From positions 1 through 60,346 of the forward strand of contig DBMG01000166.1 in assembly GCA_002304785.1 (NCBI GenBank): a stretch of 60,346 bases of DNA, written 5' to 3'. The DNA is from Candidatus Accumulibacter sp. UBA704 (lineage in GTDB: Bacteria > Pseudomonadota > Gammaproteobacteria > Burkholderiales > Rhodocyclaceae). The first letter of the stretch is position 1; each line of letters begins with the position of its first letter. The notes below the pieces were generated by a model. That model ran no database searches. It worked only from the letters and a program-made list of their open reading frames with translations, and was not told the origin of the DNA. Positions 34,158-42,853 of this stretch are shown piece by piece. Position numbers and translations under genes: made by a program.

Positions 34158-35031
34158 TCGTGTCGAGCAGGGTACGTACCGTGGCGGAGCGTTCAAATCG
34201 GCGGTGGACAACGATCAGGTTCGACGGGGCGTCGATCCCTTCAAGCGGTCGATAACAGACGCCGGGCAGGCGCAGGTGGCTGACAATTTCGGCCACCAGG
34301 CTGACGCCGAATCCGGCGGCGACGAGGCTGATCAGCGTGGCGATTTCGGAGACCTTCTGGGTGATTCGCGGTTCGAATCCCGCATTCCGGCATTCATCGA
34401 GAAGCGCTTGACCCATCCCGACTCCCGCGGGGTCGGTGAATGCCAGGAAGGCATCGTCTTCGAGATCGATGAGCCGCACGGCAGGGCACGCCGAAAGCGG
34501 GTGTTCGTCCGGCAGGGCCGCTACCAGTCGTTGTGTGGATAAGATGAAATGCTCGACGTCGGTCAGGGCGGCGTCCGGAATTGGGTCGCGGACAATGGCG
34601 ATGTCGAGGTGTTGGGAGCGCACGGCGTCGATCTGCGTGAGGATAGGCATCTCGTGCAGCGATATCCGGACCCCGGGGTGCTCCTTGCTGTAGGCTTTCA
34701 GTTGATGCGTGAAACGCGATTCGTACATCACGGAGCCGACCAGACCAATGTCGATCTGCCCCGCTTCGCCACGCGCCATGTTGCGTGCCACCCGTACGGC
34801 TTTTTCCGCCTGCGCGAGGGTGGATCGCACTTCCTGGAGGAACGCCGAACCAGTCTCCGTCAGTTCCACGCGCCGCTTGGTGCGCAGGAACAGCCGCGTT
34901 CCCAATTGTTCCTCCAGGGACTTGATCTGCTGGCTGAGCGCGGGTTGCGCGATCCCCAGCTTTTCGGCGGCCCGAGCGAAATGCAGTTCCTCCGCCGCGG
35001 TGACGAAATAACGAAATTGCCTGAAATCCAT
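34129..35031 (-). CDS. LysR-family transcriptional regulator
   Basis: 300 residues. The N-terminal winged helix MDFRQFRYFVTAAEELHFARA and QPALSQQIKSLEEQLGTRLF is classic. The effector domain reads like the BenM/CatM/CbbR group (GEAGQIDIGLVGSVMYE). It is divergent from two DMT exporter genes, and a 22-bp palindrome 34 bp upstream of its start is the probable operator for both directions. Confidence 0.93.
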   Translation of the reverse strand: MDFRQFRYFVTAAEELHFARAAEKLGIAQPALSQQIKSLEEQLGTRLFLRTKRRVELTETGSAFLQEVRSTLAQAEKAVRVARNMARGEAGQIDIGLVGSVMYESRFTHQLKAYSKEHPGVRISLHEMPILTQIDAVRSQHLDIAIVRDPIPDAALTDVEHFILSTQRLVAALPDEHPLSACPAVRLIDLEDDAFLAFTDPAGVGMGQALLDECRNAGFEPRITQKVSEIATLISLVAAGFGVSLVAEIVSHLRLPGVCYRPLEGIDAPSNLIVVHRRFERSATVRTLLDTIRNRKQPPF

Positions 35032-35064
35032 GGCGGATGACTCTGATAAGAAAAAATTATCAAT

Positions 35065-35086
35065 TCAATTGTATCAATACAATTGA
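35065..35086. promoter_or_regulatory. 22-bp palindromic operator between lysR and the DMT gene
   Basis: TCAATTGTAT at 35065-35074 and ATACAATTGA at 35077-35086 are perfect complements around CA. Size and AT content fit a LysR site, including a T-N11-A core. Likely used for autoregulation and for control of the exporter genes at 35212 and 36167. Confidence 0.65.
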
Positions 35087-35211
35087 TCGATTCAATCAGC
35101 TCTGGATAATGACTCCAGCAGAAAGCCCCTTTCTGCGGCGTATCAAGGAGCTCCAACCCGTGGCTCGATACGCCTTTTTTTTTGACGTTCTCCTGAACGA
35201 TTTCTTCGGAC

Positions 35212-36144
35212 ATGACAGGCCGCGCGCTGGATCACCACCACTTCTTCTCCGACCGCAAGACCGTCTTCGTGTTGGCGACCTTGTGTTGTCTGCTGTGGGG
35301 TAGTTCCTATCCGGCCATCAAGAACGGCTTCGCCATGTTCGCCATCCAGCCCGGGGATATGGCCGGCAAGCTTGTCTTTGCCGGTTGGCGCTCCATGCTC
35401 GCGGGGGTCGTTCTGCTCTGCGTTGCCGTGATGTCGAGGAAAAACATCCTTGGCCTCAGTCGCCAAAACTGGCTCGAGGTCGGAGCGCTCGGGCTACTGC
35501 AGACGTCGATAATGTTCGTGTTCTTTTATCTGGGGCTGGCCTACACGACGGGTGTAAAGAGTTCGGTGCTCAACGGCACGGTCTCGTTTTTCGGCGTGCT
35601 GCTGGCGCATTTCATCTATCACAACGACCGCCTGAACTGGGCCAAAAGCCTGGGATGCCTGATCGGCTTCGGCGGTGTGCTGGTGGTGAATTTCAATCAC
35701 GACCTGCTCGATTTCAGTTTTACGCTGATCGGCGAGGGCAGCATGATCGTGTCCGCCTTCTTCATGGCCGCCGGGATGATCTATGGCAAGCGCGTCTCTC
35801 GGCATATGGATTCGAGCCTGATGACCGGCTATCAACTGGCCTTCGGAGGCGCCGTGCTCCTGGTTATCGGTTACGCGCTGGGCGGAGCGTTGGCGCATGT
35901 GACACTCAAGTCGTCGCTCATTCTGGGCTACCTTGTCCTCAACTCGTCGGTGGCCTACACGCTGTGGAGCGTGCTGCTCAAATACAACCGGGTCGGGATG
36001 GTCAGCGTGTTCAACTTCCTCGTTCCTATATTTGGGGCGATCCTCTCCGCCATCTTTCTTGGCGAGACCTTCCTCGAATGGAAAAATCTCGCCGCCCTGT
36101 TGCTCGTGTGCACCGGTATCTGGCTGGTGACGCTGGAAAGATAG
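35212..36144 (+). CDS. DMT-superfamily (EamA) metabolite transporter, first of a tandem pair
   Basis: 310 residues, about ten membrane helices in two EamA repeats. Recognisable segments are CCLLWGSSYPAIKNGFAMF in repeat 1 and NFLVPIFGAILSAIFLGETF in repeat 2. Exports or imports amino acids or other small metabolites; substrate unknown. 23 bp separate it from a close paralogue (36167), and both probably answer to the divergent LysR regulator. Confidence 0.88.
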   Translation: MTGRALDHHHFFSDRKTVFVLATLCCLLWGSSYPAIKNGFAMFAIQPGDMAGKLVFAGWRSMLAGVVLLCVAVMSRKNILGLSRQNWLEVGALGLLQTSIMFVFFYLGLAYTTGVKSSVLNGTVSFFGVLLAHFIYHNDRLNWAKSLGCLIGFGGVLVVNFNHDLLDFSFTLIGEGSMIVSAFFMAAGMIYGKRVSRHMDSSLMTGYQLAFGGAVLLVIGYALGGALAHVTLKSSLILGYLVLNSSVAYTLWSVLLKYNRVGMVSVFNFLVPIFGAILSAIFLGETFLEWKNLAALLLVCTGIWLVTLER

Positions 36145-36166
36145 ATTAAATCGATAATCCGAAACC

Positions 36167-37183
36167 ATGAATCAGCATCCATTTTTCTCTGATCGCCGCG
36201 TCGTTATCCTGCTGGCGTCCTTCTGTTGCCTGCTCTGGGGCAGTTCGTACCCAGCGATCAAAAACGGTTACGCCATGTTCGGAATTGCCACCAGCGATAT
36301 CCCGTCGAAAATGGTGTTTGCCGGCTATCGCTTTGCCTTTGCCGGGCTGTTGTTGCTTGCCCTTGTGGCGCTGAAACGTCGCGGCGCCTTGGTGCTCAAT
36401 CGAAAGAGTCTCATATCGACCTGTCTGCTGGGTTTGACGCAGACCACAATCCATTATGTGTTTTTCTACATTGGGCTGGCCTATACGACCGGGGTGAAGA
36501 GCTCGGTGCTCAACGGAACTGTTTCATTCTTCGGTGTGCTGCTGGCACATTTCATCTATCGGAATGATCGTTTGAGCGTGAACAAGATCCTTGGCTGCCT
36601 GATCGGATTTGCAGGGGTTATGGCGGTTAATTTTGGCACCGGTCCACTCGATTTCAATTTCACGTTGCTCGGCGAGGGGTTCGTGGTGATTGCTGCCTTC
36701 ATTCTTTCCGCCTCGACGATCTACGGCAAGCGGCTTTCGCAAAACATGGATTCAGTCGCCATGACCGGTTATCAGTTGGGCATCGGAGGAGCACTCCTCC
36801 TCCTGGGTGGCTATACGTCCGGGGGGGCGTTGGGGGCCGTTTCTTTGAAAGCGTTTCTGCTGCTGGCCTATCTCGTTCTCTTGTCTTCGCTGGCCATCGC
36901 TTTTTGGGCCGTCCTGCTCAAATACAATCGCGTCGCCATGGTGAGCGTTTTCAATTTTCTGGTACCCATCTTCGGGGCGGTACTGTCAGCGCTGTTTCTT
37001 GGCGAAAGCGTGATGGAGCTGAAAAACCTGATCGCCCTGGTGCTGGTCTGCGCCGGCATCTGGTTGGTAAATCGCGAGAAGACGATACCGGTGCGTCAGG
37101 AAAGACCAATTCCTATATCCGGCAGCAGCGTTGGCCCGAGTTGTCGCATTCCTCGGGTGAACAGCAAACGCACGCTCTCTTGA
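36167..37183 (+). CDS. DMT-superfamily (EamA) metabolite transporter, second of a tandem pair
   Basis: 338 residues, collinear with its neighbour: CCLLWGSSYPAIKNGYAMFG, AYTTGVKSSVLNGTVSFFGV and NFLVPIFGAVLSALFLGES are shared almost exactly. This points to tandem duplication of a gene pair with still-overlapping roles. The C-terminal tail after LVNREKTIP runs 71 bp past the stop of the converging cysteine-synthase gene and is probably unstructured. Confidence 0.88.
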   Translation: MNQHPFFSDRRVVILLASFCCLLWGSSYPAIKNGYAMFGIATSDIPSKMVFAGYRFAFAGLLLLALVALKRRGALVLNRKSLISTCLLGLTQTTIHYVFFYIGLAYTTGVKSSVLNGTVSFFGVLLAHFIYRNDRLSVNKILGCLIGFAGVMAVNFGTGPLDFNFTLLGEGFVVIAAFILSASTIYGKRLSQNMDSVAMTGYQLGIGGALLLLGGYTSGGALGAVSLKAFLLLAYLVLLSSLAIAFWAVLLKYNRVAMVSVFNFLVPIFGAVLSALFLGESVMELKNLIALVLVCAGIWLVNREKTIPVRQERPIPISGSSVGPSCRIPRVNSKRTLS

Positions 37184-38174
37184 TCGCTCTGACGCTCACG
37201 AGTTCTATGTAAGGAGAATAGAACTCGGCCGCTGTTGGTTCGCTTCGCATCAAGTCCGTACTCAGGTATTTCTTGTTGTCGTCGGAGAAGATTGTCACGA
37301 CGATCGATCCGCTCCCCAGTTTCTCCTGGGCTTGCAGCGCGCCAATGAAATTTGCTCCAGAAGAAATTCCGACGCCGATTCCTATTTGGGCCAGCTTCTG
37401 AGACATCAGTATGGCATCGCCATCATCGACGGAAATGATCTGATCCAGTTGGTCGAGTTTGACGATCGGCGGGATGAATTCGTCCGAAATTCCCTCGATC
37501 CGGTGTTTTCCTACCTTGTGGCCCGTCGATAAGGTCGGGGAATTTGCCGGTTCGAGTGGGTATACCTTGATCCGATTGTTCTGCTCTCTGAGGAATCTGC
37601 CGGTTCCCATTACGGTTCCGCCAGTCCCAACACCCGCGACAAACGCATCGGGAGTCAGCCCTTGTTGCTGCAATTGCCACCATATTTCTGGTCCGGTCGA
37701 ACGGTAGTGCGCCTCGGTGTTGTCCTCATTTGAAAACTGGCGCGGAAGGAAGACGGTACTGTCCTGCGCCGCCAAATTCTCGGCCATCTTGATACTTCCG
37801 CGGAACCCGCCTTCTTCCCTGCTCACCAAGCGGATTTCTGCACCGTAACTTTTGATCAGGTTTTTGCGTTCCTCGCTCATCCATTCCGGCATGAAGATCG
37901 TGACAGGATGCCCCAGAGCGCTGCCGATGGCGGAGAAGGCAATGCCGGTGTTGCCGCTGGTGGCTTCCGCGATCCTGTGGCCCGGTTGCAGATTCCCTTG
38001 CGCATAGGCTTTCTTGATGATGTGGAGCGCAATCCTGTCCTTGATGCTCCCCGATACGTTGAAATACTCCGCCTTCGCGTAAACTGTCCTCGGCTCGCCT
38101 CGATACCTGAAGTTGATTTCGAGAAGCGGCGTGTTGCCAACAAGGCTTGACAGGTTTTCGATTCGGTTTTTCAT
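37113..38174 (-). CDS. Cysteine synthase/cystathionine beta-synthase-family PLP enzyme with Cys-rich C-terminal tail
   Basis: 353 residues from the ATG at 38174 (GGTGAG upstream). Fold type II PLP enzyme. The Lys in VSGSIKDRIALHI (residue 45) binds PLP, EATSGNTGIAFS grips the substrate, and GVGTGGTVMGTGRFL holds the phosphate. Unlike typical CysK, a C-terminal tail of about 20 residues carries five cysteines (RACVCCSPEECDNSGQRCC), possibly a metal or redox switch. It lies downstream of an ATC-hydrolase-like gene on the same strand, separated by a GC-rich hairpin, which suggests cysteine supply. Confidence 0.85.
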   Translation of the reverse strand: MKNRIENLSSLVGNTPLLEINFRYRGEPRTVYAKAEYFNVSGSIKDRIALHIIKKAYAQGNLQPGHRIAEATSGNTGIAFSAIGSALGHPVTIFMPEWMSEERKNLIKSYGAEIRLVSREEGGFRGSIKMAENLAAQDSTVFLPRQFSNEDNTEAHYRSTGPEIWWQLQQQGLTPDAFVAGVGTGGTVMGTGRFLREQNNRIKVYPLEPANSPTLSTGHKVGKHRIEGISDEFIPPIVKLDQLDQIISVDDGDAILMSQKLAQIGIGVGISSGANFIGALQAQEKLGSGSIVVTIFSDDNKKYLSTDLMRSEPTAAEFYSPYIELVSVRAIKRACVCCSPEECDNSGQRCCRI

Positions 38175-38278
38175 TGCACTCACCGCGAAACTTCAATCTG
38201 TTGAACTTGGTTGCCCATTGGCGAACAAGCCGGTTAAGAGAAACGACTCGACGTGACAGATGGACGATTCCAACCAAT

Positions 38279-38294
38279 AGCCGTAACAATGCCA
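38279..38294 (-). promoter_or_regulatory. Weak sigma-54-like site before the cysteine-synthase gene
   Basis: TGGCATTGTTACGGCT has the invariant GG and GC ten bases apart but a poor -12 element. It is about 105 bp before the start codon. Listed because three other sigma-54-like sites lie nearby. Confidence 0.3.
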
Positions 38295-38354
38295 GCAGGG
38301 CGGTTCGCCATCTCAGATGGATCAGCCTGCTTTCGACGTCGAGGACTTGATCGA

Positions 38355-38381
38355 CGCGCCCCGGGCGTTGGCCCGGGCGCG
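38355..38381. terminator. GC-rich stem-loop downstream of the ATC-hydrolase-like gene
   Basis: CGCGCCCCGGGC at 38355-38366 pairs with GCCCGGGCGCG at 38371-38381 around GTTG, with one bulged C. It lies 31 bp after the stop of the minus-strand gene ending at 38412. No U-tract follows on that strand, so it may weaken rather than stop readthrough to the cysteine-synthase gene. Confidence 0.45.
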
Positions 38382-38411
38382 CTTATTTGCCGGGTGGACG
38401 ATTTGCCGTGT

Positions 38412-38924
38412 CTATGGCTTTCTTCTAACGAACGCGACCTCGCAAACCTTGTTGCCTTGCGCAATGGTTTTCCCGAGCCGGAACTCGAAGTTCTCGAACC
38501 TGCTGCCGATGCCGCGGTCGCCGGACATTGCGATATCGCACAGCTTGTCGAGCATCTCGCCTTCGATGCCGGCCTGAGTCCAAGCGGTAACGAGCGGGCA
38601 ATAGCCGAACTCGACCGTCAACTCGTTCTCGTCGAGTTTCTTGATCTCCATCTCGAAGACCTTGATCACGTCCTCGTTCAGGAACGTCTTGCCAAACTCG
38701 ACCAGGCTATCCGGATTGGAGAGCTGTTCCTTGATGCCTTCACCGTGCATGCAACCGGTCTTGAGGATGGCGGCGTGACCGATTTCTTCCCAGTCGAGAC
38801 CCCGGTCCTTCATTTCCTTGAGCAATAGTCCCATCCACAGGGCGCGATGAATGAAGGCCTTCCTCAGCTTGTTGGTGGTCGGATCGTCGGTGTTCTTCGG
38901 CGTGTTGTTATGACAAATACACAT
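38412..38924 (-). CDS. L-2-amino-thiazoline-4-carboxylate (ATC) hydrolase-family protein
   Basis: 170 residues from the ATG at 38924, with the strong site AAGGAGAGCAAC in front; a longer open frame upstream does not look coding. The protein fits the ATC hydrolase family: helical RALWMGLLLKEMKDRGLDWE, KTGCMHGEGIKEQL, then EFGYCPLVTAWTQAG with the conserved Cys-Pro, and a final VCEVAFVRRK. The family opens ATC on the way to L-cysteine, or works on related small molecules. Next to a cysteine-synthase homologue this makes a cysteine-related role plausible. A good sigma-54 promoter lies 120 bp upstream. Confidence 0.65.
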   Translation of the reverse strand: MCICHNNTPKNTDDPTTNKLRKAFIHRALWMGLLLKEMKDRGLDWEEIGHAAILKTGCMHGEGIKEQLSNPDSLVEFGKTFLNEDVIKVFEMEIKKLDENELTVEFGYCPLVTAWTQAGIEGEMLDKLCDIAMSGDRGIGSRFENFEFRLGKTIAQGNKVCEVAFVRRKP

Positions 38925-39043
38925 GTTGCTCTCCTTGCTCTGGTAATGGCTGTCGATAGTGGCATGGACCACGGGGCGTTGTCTGAATTTGGGGCAGGCA
39001 ATGAGCGGTTTGGTTCCATTCATGATTCGATGCGAGCCCACAA

Positions 39044-39059
39044 AGCAGGTAGCGTGCCA
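39044..39059 (-). promoter_or_regulatory. Sigma-54 promoter for the ATC-hydrolase-like gene
   Basis: On the minus strand TGGCACGCTACCTGCT has a perfect -24 element and CTGC at -12, with correct GG-N10-GC spacing. Transcription would start near 39034, about 110 bases before the ATG at 38924. No TGT-N10-ACA site was found upstream, so the activator is probably not NifA. Confidence 0.65.
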
Positions 39060-39510
39060 TTGATCGGCGATCTCCGTGGTCGCGAGATGTCTCTTGGCGA
39101 ATGGGCCGAGAGATGCATGTTCGCGGACAGAGCTTTCTTGCTCAGTGACCGGCCTGCATTGCCGGTCGGCGAACTTGGTCGTTTTGTTCCCGACAGCGAT
39201 GCACTGATTTTGGGCGTCGATTTTATCCCCGGATGGCAAAAAGATGCCTCTCCGCCATTGGAGAGTTTCGCAATTTGGGAATATTTGCCGAGAAGTTGAG
39301 AAATTCGGCTGCCGATCGGATATCGCGAGAAAAGGAAAATCCATCGCGGGGACGGCATCTCCCGATTGACAGTTCACCCCTGCAAGCAAGAAAGTATTGA
39401 CAGTCCAGCGCCGGCATCCGGAAATGCGATTGCGGCTGACGTCTAGACCAACCGCGTGAGGTGCTTAACGCCGTCGGTCGAACACTTGTGGGCCGCGTCA
39501 CGCAAGGGTC

Positions 39511-39526
39511 TGGACCAGAAATTGCT
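39511..39526 (+). promoter_or_regulatory. Possible sigma-54 promoter for livKHMGF
   Basis: TGGACCAGAAATTGCT keeps the GG-N10-GC spacing and a perfect -12 TTGCT, but the -24 element has three mismatches. The start would be near 39537, leaving a long leader to livK at 39762. The liv operon ends beside a sigma-54 activator gene, which supports this reading. Confidence 0.4.
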
Positions 39527-39761
39527 TTTTGATGCTGGAGCCGATGTCTTGAGTATTGATCGGCCATTGGCAAAGCGGTTCGAAGTCCGTCTCGTTTTGG
39601 TGCATGTTATATCGATATGCAAAAAACACCTTTGCCGGGAGTCAGATCGGATACTAAAGTGCTCGCTTGTTTTCAGCGGCGTGTCGGATGGTGGATGTAG
39701 TGCCTGTTTGGCGTGTTGACGGTCAACTTTGTCATTGATGTACCTTTCGGAGAGCATAATC

Positions 39762-40889
39762 ATGATGAGATTCAAGCAGTGCAAGACCCTTTTGACGACG
39801 GTTTGCCTGGTAGCGCTTTCCTGCGGCGCCAGCGCGCAAAACAAGACTGTGGCGATCGGCTATCAGGCCCCGCTGAGCGGCGAGAATGCGCAGTACGGAA
39901 CCGTGTTCCGCAATTCTGCGACGCTTGCCGTTGATGAGTTCAACAAGTCGGGTCGCCTTCCCGGCGTGACGATTCAGCTCAAGTTCGAAGACAGCAAGAG
40001 CGACGCGAAGGAGGGTGTCAATATTGCCCGCAAGTTCTCCGACGATGCCAGCATCGTGGGGGTGATCGGCGACTTCAATTCGACCGTGTCGATGGCTGCC
40101 GGGCAGGTCTACGCCCAGACCAAGGTGCCGCAGCTCTCACAGACCGCATCTCACCCGGACTACGTGAAGATCAGCGAATACCAGTTCCGCAACATCAACA
40201 CGCAGGCCTACGAGGGGCCGTTGATCGCGAAGTGGGCCTTCGATAGCGGCGCCAAGAAGGTTGCGGTAATCGCCATCCAGAACGACTGGGGCCAGTCCGC
40301 GGCGGGGAATTTCGTCCAGGGCTTCAAGGCGCTGGGTGGCACGGTGACGGAAACCGAGTTCTTCAATCCGGGAACGCGTGATTTTCGGTCGATCCTGACC
40401 AAGATCGCGCGCAGCCAGCCCGACGCGATCTTTGTCGGGGCTTTCTACGAGGATGGTTCGGCATTCCTGCAGCAGAAAGTCCAGATGGGCTTGAAGCAGC
40501 CGGTCTTTGCGACCTCGTCCCTTTACGAAAAGAAACTGCTTGAACTGGCCGGCCCGGCGGCCAACGGCGTCTATCTGACCTCGACTTTTGTAGTGGAAAG
40601 CACCGAGCCGCATGTCGCCGCCTTCGTCAAGAATTATGAAGCGCGTTACAACGGCAAGCCGCAGCAGTTCGCCGCTCAGGCATACGATGCGACCAATATC
40701 ATGCTGAATGCCATTGTGGCGGCTGGTGGGGCCAATGCGACGCGCGCGAAAGTCCGTGACGCGCTGGCGGCAACCAAGGACTTCCCCGGCGTGACGGGTA
40801 CGACGAGCTTCGACCCGGCGACGCGCGAGCCGATCAAACTCCTGAGCAAGCTGCAGGTCCAGGACGGCAAGTTCGTTTCGGTCAAGTAA
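39762..40889 (+). CDS. livK: LivK-type periplasmic substrate-binding protein of a branched-chain amino acid-type ABC transporter
   Basis: 375 residues from the ATG at 39762 (GGAG nine bases upstream). A cleavable signal peptide (LLTTVCLVALSCGASAQ) leads to a type I periplasmic binding fold with IGYQAPLSGENAQYG, VGVIGDFNSTVSMAAG and FFNPGTRDFRSILTKI. The family binds leucine, isoleucine, valine or other small amphiphiles such as amides, urea or aromatics, so the ligand is uncertain. First gene of livKHMGF; a stem-loop follows it, which often lets the binding protein be made in excess. Confidence 0.9.
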   Translation: MMRFKQCKTLLTTVCLVALSCGASAQNKTVAIGYQAPLSGENAQYGTVFRNSATLAVDEFNKSGRLPGVTIQLKFEDSKSDAKEGVNIARKFSDDASIVGVIGDFNSTVSMAAGQVYAQTKVPQLSQTASHPDYVKISEYQFRNINTQAYEGPLIAKWAFDSGAKKVAVIAIQNDWGQSAAGNFVQGFKALGGTVTETEFFNPGTRDFRSILTKIARSQPDAIFVGAFYEDGSAFLQQKVQMGLKQPVFATSSLYEKKLLELAGPAANGVYLTSTFVVESTEPHVAAFVKNYEARYNGKPQQFAAQAYDATNIMLNAIVAAGGANATRAKVRDALAATKDFPGVTGTTSFDPATREPIKLLSKLQVQDGKFVSVK

Positions 40890-40915
40890 CGTAAAAAAAC
40901 AACAGAAAGCAAACC

Positions 40916-40935
40916 GGCTGGCCGCAAGGCCAGCC
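40916..40935 (+). promoter_or_regulatory. Stem-loop between livK and livH
   Basis: GGCTGGCC at 40916-40923 pairs perfectly with GGCCAGCC at 40928-40935 around a GCAA tetraloop. No U-run follows. Such hairpins stabilise the upstream mRNA or cause partial termination and raise the level of the binding protein over the membrane parts. Confidence 0.6.
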
Positions 40936-40946
40936 AGGAGTCCCAC

Positions 40947-41861
40947 ATGTTCGACGTTTTTTTCGTACAGCAACTGGTCAATGGCTTGTCGATCGGCCTG
41001 ATCTACGCGCTGATGGCCATTGGTTTCACGCTGATTTTCGGCGTGCTCAACGTGGTGAACTTCGCGCACGGCGAGGTCTATATGATTGGTGCCTTCGCCG
41101 GATTGTTGGCGATTACCCAACTGGCCCCACCGTTGTTCGCCGTCATCCTCGTTGCACTGGCTTTCGGCGCACTTGCCGGTTTCGGGCTTGAACGCATCGC
41201 TTTCAGGCCGTTCCGCCGTTTCCGCGACGAGGCTTCCCTGAAGTCGAAGGCCATCCGCGAAGCGACCTTGCTTTCGTCGCTGGCGGTTTCGATCATCGTG
41301 CGCGAATTGGCGGAAAAGATTTTCGGTTCGAACATGCAATCGATTCCGCAAGAATATCTTCTCCTCAAGCCGATCGAAATCGGCCCGCTCAGTTTCGCCA
41401 ACGGCCAGTTCCTGATCTTCGGTCTCTCGATTGTCATGCTCGGCGGCTTGCAGTGGCTGCTCAAGCACACACGGGTCGGTCTTTCCATCAGGGCCGTGGC
41501 AAACAATCCCATGGGTGCCGCCTACGTGGGCATCAATACCGAACGGACGATCATCGCAACCTTCGTAATCGGATCGACGCTCGGAGCCATTGCCGGTCTG
41601 ATCGTCGGGCTGTATCAGGGCGCAATCTTCCCGGCGATGGGATTTGCACCGGGCGTCAAGGCGTTCGTCGCGATGGTCATGGGCGGGCTTTCTTCAATCG
41701 GCGGGGCCGTCGTGTGCGCGCTGATTCTCGGGATGGCCGAAGCGATTACGACAAGCTTCTTTGCCCAGGGATGGGGCGATCTGGTGGCGTACTTGTTTCT
41801 CGTGATAACCCTCGTGTTTTTTCCGACCGGATTGTTCGGCGGCGGCAGGGAGCGTGTCTGA
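40947..41861 (+). CDS. livH: LivH-type ABC permease
   Basis: 304 residues, about eight membrane helices. It starts MFDVFFVQQLVNGLSIGLIYAL and has the LivH signature FGVLNVVNFAHGEVYMIGAF and later VMGGLSSIGGAVVCALILG. It pairs with LivM to form the inner-membrane channel. AGGAG lies before the ATG. Overlapping or closely spaced genes follow. Confidence 0.93.
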   Translation: MFDVFFVQQLVNGLSIGLIYALMAIGFTLIFGVLNVVNFAHGEVYMIGAFAGLLAITQLAPPLFAVILVALAFGALAGFGLERIAFRPFRRFRDEASLKSKAIREATLLSSLAVSIIVRELAEKIFGSNMQSIPQEYLLLKPIEIGPLSFANGQFLIFGLSIVMLGGLQWLLKHTRVGLSIRAVANNPMGAAYVGINTERTIIATFVIGSTLGAIAGLIVGLYQGAIFPAMGFAPGVKAFVAMVMGGLSSIGGAVVCALILGMAEAITTSFFAQGWGDLVAYLFLVITLVFFPTGLFGGGRERV

Positions 41862-41863
41862 TC

Positions 41864-42853
41864 ATGCGCAGATTGATTTCGATTTCGATTCTTCTCCTGG
41901 CAGTGCTGCTCGTGTTGCCCGGTGTCCTCTCGGCCGTTGGTGGGGGGTACTGGTTTCGCGTCACGACCACCATCGGCGTTTTTTCCATACTGACGATGAG
42001 CGCCAACCTGATTACCGGGACAACCGGGCTGATGTCGTTGGGCCATGCGGGCTTTTACGGTATCGGAGCCTACACGACGGCACTGCTTGCCACCAAATTG
42101 CATTGGCCATTCTTCCTGACGCTTCCGGTAGCGGGAGTAGTGACGGCCGTGTTCGGGATTCTTCTGGCCTTGCCGACCATGCGCCTGATTGGAATCTATT
42201 TTGCGGTAGCCACGCTGGGCTTGGGCGAGATCATTCACGTCACACTGCTAAACTGGGTGGACTTTACGCGCGGGCCGATGGGCATCTCTGCCATTCCGGG
42301 CATCTCGCTTGACGGGCTCTTCTCGGCATCCGACATCACGAATTACTACGCTGTGGCAATCATTGCGCTGTTGGCTGCCTTGGTGCTCGGACGCCTGACG
42401 CATTCCTATTATGGGAACGCCTTGCGAGCAGTACGCGAGGACGATCAGTGCGCGGCGTCCATGGGACTTAACGTGGTCGGACTGAAAATCCAGTCCTTCG
42501 CATTCGCCTGTTTTTTTGCCGGCGTCGCCGGCGGGCTGTGGGCTCATACGACGGGTTACATCTCGCCCGGCGATTTCCGTTTCTCGGAGTCGATCCTGAT
42601 TCTGGCGATGATGGTGGTTGGCGGTTTGGGCAGCATTCCAGGAGCTGTTCTTGGCGCGGTGATCCTGCTTGGATTGCCCGAGGTTCTCCGGCCGATAGGG
42701 GACTATCGCATGATCGTGGTCGGCGCCGTGATGTTCTTTTCGATCCTGTTCTTGCCGCGCGGCCTACTCGGCGAGACGTCGGTGTTGTCCGTCGTGCGCA
42801 GGCAGTTCGGTCTTGCCTGGGACAGAACCTTGAATCTGGGATGGCGCCAATGA
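41864..42853 (+). CDS. livM: LivM-type ABC permease
   Basis: 329 residues from the ATG at 41864, two bases after the livH stop; the longer open frame upstream overlaps livH. Around ten membrane helices, with LITGTTGLMSLGHAGFYGIGAY near the N-terminus, the EAA-like GNALRAVREDDQCAASMGLN loop that contacts the ATPases, and VVGGLGSIPGAVLGAVILL near the end. AGGGAG lies upstream. Stop overlaps the livG start by four bases (ATGA). Confidence 0.92.
   Translation: MRRLISISILLLAVLLVLPGVLSAVGGGYWFRVTTTIGVFSILTMSANLITGTTGLMSLGHAGFYGIGAYTTALLATKLHWPFFLTLPVAGVVTAVFGILLALPTMRLIGIYFAVATLGLGEIIHVTLLNWVDFTRGPMGISAIPGISLDGLFSASDITNYYAVAIIALLAALVLGRLTHSYYGNALRAVREDDQCAASMGLNVVGLKIQSFAFACFFAGVAGGLWAHTTGYISPGDFRFSESILILAMMVVGGLGSIPGAVLGAVILLGLPEVLRPIGDYRMIVVGAVMFFSILFLPRGLLGETSVLSVVRRQFGLAWDRTLNLGWRQ

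Larger units (their letters stand above)
38925..39761. other. 837-bp control region between the ATC-hydrolase-like gene and livK
   Basis: Open frames here have no family-like or codon-like character, and I see no RNA gene. It carries two sigma-54-like promoters, one for each direction (39044-39059 minus, 39511-39526 plus), and a perfect ten-base palindrome ATATCGATAT at 39609-39618. The length is more than two promoters need, so activator sites are likely. Confidence 0.55.

Noticed and set aside
39100..39260. NifA site upstream of the ATC-hydrolase sigma-54 promoter
   Set aside because: No TGT-N10-ACA was found at a suitable distance, so another activator is more likely.
38847..39299. 150-residue plus-strand frame before livK
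   Set aside because: It overlaps the ATC-hydrolase start on the other strand, has no family-like features, and covers a sigma-54 promoter.
40137..41468. 443-residue open frame antisense to livK-livH
   Set aside because: A high-GC shadow frame of two certain genes, with no recognisable domain.
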